Shown in pieces: positions 56,901 through 64,000 of a DNA stretch of 64,000 bases. The stretch is from Lepidodermella squamata (Eukaryota > Gastrotricha), in contig JBLDXI010000009.1 of the NCBI GenBank assembly GCA_047495785.1, forward strand, positions 1,364,001 to 1,428,000, given 5' to 3'. The position numbers and the translations under genes were made by a program. The notes under the pieces were generated by a model, which made no database searches, had not been told where the DNA came from, and saw nothing but the letters and a program-made list of their open reading frames with translations. How positions within the stretch are numbered: position 1 is the stretch's first letter; every line of letters starts with the position of its first letter.

Positions 56901-59900
56901 GGTAGCCATCGGCTTCCCTGGGATCCCAGCTATCAGATGGATATGATGGAACCCGCCCGCCTTCAAACACCAGGTCAACCTGGGTTCTCAAAGTTCGCCA
57001 TATCATAGCATTTTTGGCTGATTTTAGAGTTTGGGTTCCAGCCCGGTTTAACGGGTTTCTGAAACTAAATGGCCCATCCTGGGTAGCCATCGGCTTCCCT
57101 GGGATCCCAGCTATCAGATGGATATGCTGGAACCCGCCCGCCTTCAAACACCAGGTCAACCTGGGTTCCCAAAGTTCGCCATATCATAGCATTTTAGGCT
57201 GATTTTAGAGTTTGGGTTCCAGCCCGGTTTAACGGGTTTCTGAAACTAAATGGCCCATCCTGGGTAGCCATCGGCTTCCCTGGGATCCCAGCTATCAGAT
57301 GGATATGCTGGAACCCGCCCGCCTTCAAACACTAGGTCAACCTGGGTTCCCAAAGTTCGCCATATCATAGCATTTTAGGCTGATTTTAGAGTTTGGGTTC
57401 CAGCCCGGTTTAACGGGTTTCTGAAACTAAATGGCCCATCCTGGGTAGCCAACGGCTTCCTTGGGATCCCAGCTATCAGATGGATATGCTGGAACCCGCC
57501 CGCCTTCAAACACCAGGTCAACCTGGGTTCCCAAAGTTCGCCATAACATAGCATTTTAGGCTGATTTTAGAGTTTGGGTTCCAGCCCGGTTTAACGGGTT
57601 TCTGAAACTAAATGGCCCATCCTGGGTAGCCATCGGCTTCCCTGGGATCCCAGCTATCAGATGGATATGATGGAACCCGCCCGCCTTCAAACACTAGGTC
57701 AACCTGGGTTCCCAAAGTTCCCCATAACATAGCATTTTAGGCTGATTTTAGAGTTTGGGTTCCAGCCCGGTTTAACGGGTTTCTGAAACTAAATGGCCCA
57801 TCCTGGGTAGCCATCGGCTTCCCTGGGATCCCAGCTATCAGATGGATATGCTGGAACCCGCCCGCCTTCAAACACTAGGTCAACCTGGGTTCCCAAAGTT
57901 CCCCATAACATAGCATTTTAGGCTGATTTTAGAGTTTGGGTTCCAGCCCGGTTTAACGGGTTTCTGAAACTAAATGGCCCATCCTGGGTAGCCATCGGCT
58001 TCCCTGGGATCCCAGCTATCAGATGGATATGCTGGAACCCGCCCGCCTTCAAACACCAGGTCAACCTGGGTTCCCAAAGTTCGCCATATCATAGCATTTT
58101 AGGCTGATTTTAGAGTTTGGGTTCCAGCCCGGTTTAACGGGTTTCTGAAACTAAATGGCCCATCCTGGGTAGCCAACGGCTTCCCTGGGATCCCAGCTAT
58201 CAGATGGATATGCTGGAACCCGCCCGCCTTCAAACACCAGGTCAACCTGGGTTCCCAAAGTTCGCCATATCATAGCATTTTAGGCTGATTTTAGAGTTTG
58301 GGTTCCAGCCCGGTTTAACGGGTTTCTGAAACTAAATGGCCCATCCTGGGTAGCCAACGGCTTCCCTGGGATCCCAGCTATCAGATGGATATGCTGGAAC
58401 CCGCCCGCCTTCAAACACCAGGTCAACCTGGGTTCTCAAAGTTCGCCATATCATAGCATTTTTGGCTGATTTTAGAGTTTGGGTTCCAGCCCGGTTTAAC
58501 GGGTTTCTGAAACTAAATGGCCCATCCTGGGTAGCCATCGGCTTCCCTGGGATCCCAGCTATCAGATGGATATGCTGGAACCCGCCCGCCTTCAAACACC
58601 AGGTCAACCTGGGTTCTCAAAGTTCGCCATATCATAGCATTTTAGGCTGATTTTAGAGTTTGGGTTCCAGCCCGGTTTAACGGGTTTCTGAAACTAAATG
58701 GCCCATCCTGGGTAGCCATCGGCTTCCCTGGGATCCCAGCTATCAGATGGATATGCTGGAACCCGCCCGCCTTCAAACACTAGGTCAACCTGGGTTCCCA
58801 AAGTTCCCCATAACATAGCATTTTAGGCTGATTTTAGAGTTTGGGTTCCAGCCCGGTTTAACGGGTTTCTGAAACTAAATGGCCCATCCTGGGTAGCCAT
58901 CGGCTTCCCTGGGATCCCAGCTATCAGATGGATATGCTGGAACCCGCCCGCCTTCAAACACCAGGTCAACCTGGGTTCCCAAAGTTCGCCATATCATAGC
59001 ATTTTTGGCTGATTTTAGAGTTTGGGTTCCAGCCCGGTTTAACGGGTTTCGAAGACTCCCAAACGCATCGCGGATTGTCCACGTCTTCATATTAGACACG
59101 CCTTTGTAAGCAGATCGCTGCAATTAGTATTGAGTGCACCTATCCCTTGTGATTCAACGGATATACATTCAGCCCAAGCCATTCAGCTGGCTACATGCTG
59201 ACTTTTCGAAAATTTGTATCCTAACTGTGTTTTTCAGTTTTCGACTTGTTTTCAGGTAGCCTACCTCTTATCGACGGTGTATGCGAAAATTCGTGAAAAT
59301 CCCATTAAGGTTATCATGTTTTTAAAAATATTTTGAGCTGGCCGTAGCACGCGAAAATGCTACGTAGCACTGTGGTAGCGCTGAAATAGCAGTCGACGTA
59401 GCGCTACCGTAGCGGCCCCGTAGTTGTGCTATTTGAGTGCTATTATTTTCGTATACTGCCGAAATCGTCCTATCCGCCCAGCTGATTTCAGGCGATTTTT
59501 CGAGTACCCTAATTTCTGTGTCAGGTGCCTTCAGTTTTGGAATTTTAGATTATAAATTACTCCCATGAATGTCCCTAAGAATCCCCCTAACTTATATCAC
59601 CAAAAACATTCAGAGTGAAAAAGTTTTAGAGGCTCAGCATTCAGATCTGAATTCAGCTTTTCCAGTTATTGCTCGCGACAGTTTTTGCAGCGCAAAAATC
59701 ACGCACTCCGCCTATATAAGTCTGGGCGGATAGGACGAATTCGGCCGGTTTAATTGAATATCAATAGCGTCGTCACTTTTAATTTCCAACTCGAAAAAAT
59801 TTAAACAGAGGTCAATGAGACTATGGCGGACACTGTGGTATTTTTTGTTGGATCAAAAAATGATCAGAAACCTATGAAATTTCAAGTTGAAAAAAATCGA

Positions 59901-61697
59901 AATTTCATTTCAATCTCAGGTTAACTATTTTCAAATTGCTAGTATGTCCTGACCATGCAAGATAACGGTGCCCTGGTCTCAAAACCTTGTAGCCAACATC
60001 GAAGAGCAAAATTGCTCAAAAGGGCGATCAAGAATTCATCAAATTCAATTTTCTGCGATTTTCCAAAGTCGAAATTCCGAAATCGTCCTTCCCGCCGTGA
60101 AAGGGTTAAAATATGAGATCGTTGACTTCCCACACGCTCATCGCCCAAAGTTGAACTTTGGCTCAAAACAAATCAGGCAAGAGTCCTCTTTCTGACGATG
60201 CTGGCTGGAGGAAAAATTCTACGATTTGGCGAAATGGCAAGCAAAGAACTTGAACCAAATTTATAGGACAAGCTGTATTTGGTCTTCCTTAAAAAAAATC
60301 AGACTGTAATTTGTAATCAAAATGTTGACCTTAAATACCAATACTGCGCTATTCTGCTAGGAGACTACTGACATTCACCATCCTTCATGTGTTCTACGTT
60401 CTACGGCAGTATACAATAACAATCAAGGTTGATGATCGGGCATAAACAAACGCGCATACGCACTATATGACATACACATTAAATAATGGTGGGCGCGCAA
60501 AAATTTATTACACGGCATGGATACCATGGTAACCGTATCCCGCAAATTATTGTGTGTGCGCCACATTTGAAACACCCAGTAACTAGACACTTCATTGGTC
60601 ACATGAATAAAAATTACCACGAGATGCGCATTTTGTGGCTCCAAAGGAGACAGCCCCGGATAAGATCCACTTGCCAGCTACCCCTTTCTCCGCGGCAATT
60701 TTGTTAGATTTAGGTAGCTTGCAAATCAAAGGTCCACCGCTAACAGAATAACAAAAGTATATTTCAATTCAAGACTTGATTTGTTTGCTAACCTGTCACC
60801 GAAGCATGTGTCCCTTTCAAAGTCCTCGGAGATGGCGCAGATGATCTTGCCGTCCTTCATGTGGTCCCGTAAGCGCCAGGTTTTAGCGCACTGGTCAATA
60901 CTGAACACTGGGATTTCGATCTCAAGTGCAACGTCACTGCCTTTTCCTATATTTCCAATCTAAGATTGTCCAATATTTGATAAAAAAAAAATCGTTATAC
61001 CCTGCTCAGTGCGACCCCAACCGGCTGAAAATTATTAAGGATTCAAGTTGGTGATTTCATTGTTTTACATAAACTCACCGGCAATGCACTTTGTTCCAGT
61101 TGGGTACTGAAGACCGTGTGGGGGCAACGGCGAGATCAGAGCGTGCAAGTTTTTGTTGATAGGTCGCTTCAGCTTCAACAAAGCAATGTCCCAACCGTTA
61201 GCCAAATAAGAAGCTAAACAAAAAATAATGCCGAATTAAATACGCTATCGTTAATGACAAAACTGACAATTGACATTCTCGTGAGCCCAGAACTTTTCGA
61301 CCTCAATATCTTCAACCAAGGGGCTTTTGGCGGCTGTTGACATGCGATGAGCCCCAACGCGGACAAGCAGCTCATCGACTGGCACGCGTTTGTCAATGTC
61401 TCGGACGACACAATGCGCAGCAGTCAGAATCCATTGGTCAGCAATCAGCGATCCGCCACAAGCGTAGTGGTACTTGCGACCTGCCTGACGGCCGTTGGAT
61501 TCGCTGTGAATGTCCAGCACGCCGCGGGGCTTCAGTAAAGCCGCCATAAATTTCCACGAGTCTTCATCGGTTTCAACGCCGTGGATAACGCGACGGTCGA
61601 CTTTAAGGCCATTACGGCTATCCGCATCATTTTTGACAGGGAAATCGCACAGTGAGCCTGAGGCTAGAATACCGATGACGAATAATTTCAAAAACAT
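53970..61697 (-). CDS. SP4, secreted trypsin-like serine protease, 318 aa, split by a 6.5 kb transposon
   Basis: Exons are 61697..61268, 61213..61079, 61024..61001, 60946..60793, 60739..60618 and 54061..53970, with exon lengths exactly as in SP1 and SP3. The signal peptide is MFLKLFVIGILASGSLC. RR36/VIHG, His95, Asp152 (GWDIALLKL), Ser248 and pocket Asp242 are present. The last exon, coding for GVPGMYTSVSYHIPWI and PFDP, lies 6,556 bp away because intron 5 contains the element at 54080-60579. The rest of that intron is 54 bp, as in the paralogues. The donor (GTAATT) and acceptor (CTCCAAG) survive, so the gene may still be spliced. Whether such a long intron is tolerated here is unknown. Confidence 0.82.
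54546..54573. repeat. Pentanucleotide microsatellite (AGTAT)n
   Basis: There are about five perfect copies of AGTAT within the left arm of the large element. Around it (54458 and 54619) a CTGGGCGGATTTT word recurs about 160 bp apart, a sign of an older degenerate tandem repeat. Confidence 0.6.
55135..55545. mobile_element. 400 bp foldback element nested in the large transposon
   Basis: Two arms of about 200 bp face each other around 55340 with almost no spacer. Matching pairs are CCGCGGAATAACTC (55223) with GAGTTATTCCGCGG (55443-55456), GCTCAGAGA with TCTCTGAGC, and AACCATTT (55151) with AAATGGTT. The left and right arms of the big transposon pair with each other on both sides of this insert, and TTA may be its target duplication. 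Confidence 0.7.
55683..59451. mobile_element. Nested inverted-end unit that carries the satellite
   Basis: CGAAAATAATAGCACTC at 55683-55699 and its exact reverse complement at 59435-59451 enclose the satellite. Just inside both ends lie about 100 bp of GC-rich DNA full of CTACGG and TACGGTGCC words. This could be a separate transposon that brought the array in. No target duplication could be settled. Confidence 0.5.
56111..59050. repeat. Satellite array, 16 units of 181 bp
   Basis: The word AACGGGTTTCTGAAAC recurs from 56145 to 59041 at intervals of exactly 181 bp: 16 complete units plus partial ones at both ends. Units differ at few sites (CATCGG or CAACGG, CCATAACA or CCATATCA, CACTAGG or CACCAGG). 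Each unit contains the 12 bp palindrome CTGGGATCCCAG and the inverted pair GGGTTCCAGC / GCTGGAACCC. Variant combinations recur in a pattern that hints at a multi-unit higher order. The open frames in it are by-products of the repeat. Confidence 0.93.
59458..59745. repeat. Inverted repeat, small foldback
   Basis: GCCGAAATCGTCCTATCCGC at 59458 faces its near-exact reverse complement ending at 59745, 22 bp each with one mismatch. A related word, CGGGAAGGACGATTTCGG, is found on the minus strand near 60080-60100. It lies directly beside the inverted end at 59435-59451. Confidence 0.6.
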
Positions 61698-61942
61698 TGT
61701 GAGAAATTTCGAGTATTCATACAAGAGATAACAATGCTATGAAGTTTTTCCTTTCTTCTCCCTAACACATCCGCCAGTGGTATTTGATCACCTGCCATTC
61801 GCCGTTAGTTTTTTGTTTCCATAAACTCATAGAAATTGGCGATGAATTGTCGTATGCGAACTACAACCCCTCCGCATTAAAACAAGCCATCATTCATCTT
61901 TATATATTTTATAAAAGAAAATTTATTGATGAGTTCCTATTT

Positions 61943-63618
61943 TTATTCGAATTTTCTTCTCTCAATAAAAACTTTAAATTTTGGCGGCACGTGGGTGATG
62001 TTATGACTGCCCGATTCCAAGTCAACATCGTAACCGTCAGGAAGCGAAAATTTGAACCGATGAAGCATAGCTGTCATGAAAATGAAAAATTCTAATCGAG
62101 CCAGTTGTTCGCCCAGGCAAACACGAGGACCAACACCGAAGGGCATGAAGTAGTTAGAATGCGACAACAACCGGCCATCAACAGGGTCGATCCAACGCTC
62201 GGGTCGAAATTCGTCCGGGTCTTTCCAGTAATTCACGTCGTGATGTAGGCCCCATATGTTGTAGCTGATCATTGTATAGGGTGGTATATCGAAGCCATTT
62301 AAAGTCGTTGCTTCACTTAATGATGCGTGAAATAAACCGCCGGGCGCAATTGTCACATGCCGAAAAATTTCGCACATAACAGCATCGATATAGACTAAAT
62401 TATCGCGATCTTCAGGCGTCGGTAGCCGGTTAGTCTTAATCGCCCGATCTATGCTTTCGTGGCATCTCACCTGAATTTCCGGCCACTTGCACAGGTAAAG
62501 GATCGCCCATGTTAGAGCACTTGCTGTTGTTTCAGTGCCGGCGCCAAACATGTCACGGATGACTGGGTAAAATATTTCCTCGGTTAAAGGGTCGTTATTC
62601 GAATTTTCCTGAGCAGCGATAAATAAATCTGGAAAATCGCGAATGTTATCCGCGTTAAAATCGCGCCGGTGTTCATTTATCGCTTCGTTTAAATAATTTC
62701 GTATGAGATCACAGATTGGAAGAGCATCTTTAATCTAAAACAAAAATATTGGGAAATTTCAATAAAAAAAATGAAAAATACTCACCAGAGGCGGTTGTGT
62801 CAACCGACCCAAAATAGGAAAGACGAAAAACAAAGCGTTTTCGTTGAAAGGCCTCGCCGTGAGTTTGTACATGAGATTGAGTAAGAGAAGGAATTTTTCG
62901 TCGTTATAATTAAACCTGAAAAAAATTGAAATTCGCAGTTGCATAAAATGAAATTAATAAGGCACCTTTTCCCAAACGCTAGCGAGCATATTACGTTAGC
63001 AACCGCGTTTGCCATTAGTCGATCGATGTCAAAAAATTCGTGTTGCAGCTCGATTTTGGAGTCGAGCTCAGCGATAAGATGATCGACTTCGTCGTGAATT
63101 TTCGCAACCATTGGCATTTTGCCCATGCCAAAGTCTCGCATAGCTTTCTGGCAAAATCGCCGCTGCTGTTGCCACAATTCGCCATTTGCAGACAGCAAGC
63201 CGTAAGGATAGCCATTAAAGCCGGGCATAAAGCATTCTGGCCGGTTGCTGAACACACGTGCCTGGGTGACAAGGGCTTCTCGAATGAGATTGGGCCCATT
63301 TATGCGGATGATACGATATTGCCCGAAGTAGAACGTAAAAATCGGCCCGTATTCGTCAGCAAGTTTAGTCAAAACGCGCCAAGGCTTTTGCTTTTTGTTA
63401 GTCCCACGGCAGAGTCCACCTTAAAAAATATCGAGTAGGGCGTTGATTAACACGCGAAATATTTCCTTACATTTTCTTAGTAAAAATCTCTTTTGTGTGC
63501 CAATAAATGGCCAGGGCAGTGGGCCAGGTGGCAAATTGTAGAGTAGCCTATCCAGGATGTATACTTGACAGCCATAAGCCAGAAAAATCAGGAAAAAAAT
63601 TAGCAAAAATATAACCAT
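61943..63618 (-). CDS. P450-20, cytochrome P450, 507 aa (or 497)
   Basis: Exons are 63618..63471, 63419..62966, 62915..62786 and 62734..61943. Joins after exon 2 are phase 2 in FGKR/F and phase 0 after PPL. All other genes with the first intron splice right after PFIG, but here that donor reads G/GC. The next good donor (AAAT/GTAAGG) lies 30 bp further and adds ten residues in frame. A GC-AG intron with exon 1 ending at 63501 is the alternative. LPPGPLPWPFIG, AGTETTASALTW, EIFR, FRPERW and FGVGPRVCLG are intact, with the heme Cys about 450 (440 in the alternative). Its C-terminus, with NITHVPPKF, is closest to P450-1 to -6 (NITNIPPKF), yet it has the introns of P450-9 and -13. Confidence 0.88.
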
Positions 63619-64000
63619 AACCTAGAGCATCGATTTAAAAATGCATTTCATTAGTTCTGGCTATTTTGTACAAACTTACGGCCACGACAGCTCGCATGTC
63701 TTTGCTGTAATAAATGATTCGTTTGCGTCCGATGAGACATCTGTATGAGAGAAATCGATAATGACGCGCGTGCGCCTTAACGCACTCGCGTATATTAATA
63801 GTGCGCGCAAACATACGCATGTTTAATTTATTCCGCGCCTTCTGTCTCGCAGAGTGGGTAGGGCATGCGAGCTGTTATGTAGACTGTTACTTCCGCTCAC
63901 TTAATACTAACAAATAGTTATTGACAAAGGCTGTCGGGGTCACAACACCCGGCTGCTATAACCCTTAATTTCAAAGCGCGAAAATGTATAATATAGCAAA
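63619..64000. other. Upstream flank of P450-20
   Basis: It must hold the P450-20 promoter on the minus strand. I see no clear TATA box and no other feature. Confidence 0.4.

Larger units (their letters stand above)
54080..60579. mobile_element. 6,500 bp TA-flanked inverted-repeat transposon in SP4 intron 5
   Basis: The left end is CAGGGTGTTTAAAATGTGGC. The right end, reverse-complemented, is CTGGGTGTTTCAAATGTGGC. Both continue with GCACAC and are bordered by TA (54078-54079, 60580-60581). Subterminal blocks are also inverted: 54980-55130 pairs with about 60105-60265 (GCCATTTCGCCAA, GAAAGAGGAC, GATGAGCG, GTGGGAAGT). No transposase frame is visible, so it is non-autonomous. The TA target suggests the Tc1/mariner superfamily, but the size and content are unusual. 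Inside are a foldback, the 181 bp satellite and a second foldback. Confidence 0.8.

Noticed and set aside
56111-59050. CRISPR array
   Set aside because: Repeats are 181 bp and contiguous without spacers, in an animal genome.
56884-59123. Recurring 60-90 codon open frames with WCLKAGGFQHIHLIAGIPG-like proteins
   Set aside because: They fall in the 181 bp satellite. The unit is not a multiple of three, frames end at unit variants, and there is no start or splice context.

Overview
The window is metazoan nuclear DNA. Genes are split by mostly 45-100 bp GT-AG introns. There is a rhodopsin-type GPCR, secreted trypsin-like proteases with signal peptides, TATA boxes 30-80 bp upstream of many start codons, AATAAA signals after stop codons, and remnants of non-LTR, hAT and pogo/mariner-like elements. 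I read it as a small-genome invertebrate, probably an ecdysozoan such as a micro-arthropod or tardigrade. I cannot name the species.

The core is an array of 20 cytochrome P450 genes of CYP2-clan type, called P450-1 to P450-20 here. Eighteen full-length plus-strand copies and one edge-truncated copy fill 1-48.4 kb, and one minus-strand copy lies at 61.9-63.6 kb. By sequence and intron pattern they form groups: P450-1 to -6 (3 exons), P450-7 to -13 (0 to 4 introns each), P450-14, P450-15 to -19 (GTLPVL or similar after the first intron) and P450-20. One further P450 relic lies near 53.0 kb. Inside the first group a 4,788 bp unit is present twice almost without change. Its junction lies inside the 3' end of P450-4, which is therefore a chimera. 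The second copy of the P450-3 gene (P450-5) has a nonsense codon before the heme-binding loop. P450-11 carries a frameshift.

A six-exon GPCR on the minus strand (27.0-28.8 kb) interrupts the array. Four minus-strand trypsin-like serine proteases (SP1 to SP4) occupy 44.3-61.7 kb, interleaved with P450-19. SP1, SP3 and SP4 are close paralogues of 318 residues with a shared six-exon layout including a 24 bp micro-exon. SP2 is more divergent. SP3 and SP4 lie in a duplicated block that also includes a neighbouring P450 3' end.

The most striking structure is a 6,500 bp TA-flanked element with terminal inverted repeats, lodged in the last intron of SP4. Removing it with one TA leaves a 54 bp intron, the size seen in the paralogues. 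The element has no transposase reading frame that I can see. It contains long imperfect inverted arms, a 400 bp foldback, a 16-copy satellite of 181 bp units and a second, smaller foldback. Several smaller inverted-repeat elements sit in introns and spacers. The picture is a rapidly turning-over gene cluster for xenobiotic or endogenous-lipid oxidation and digestive or extracellular proteolysis, driven by unequal crossing-over and non-autonomous transposons. The functional roles are inferred from family membership only.
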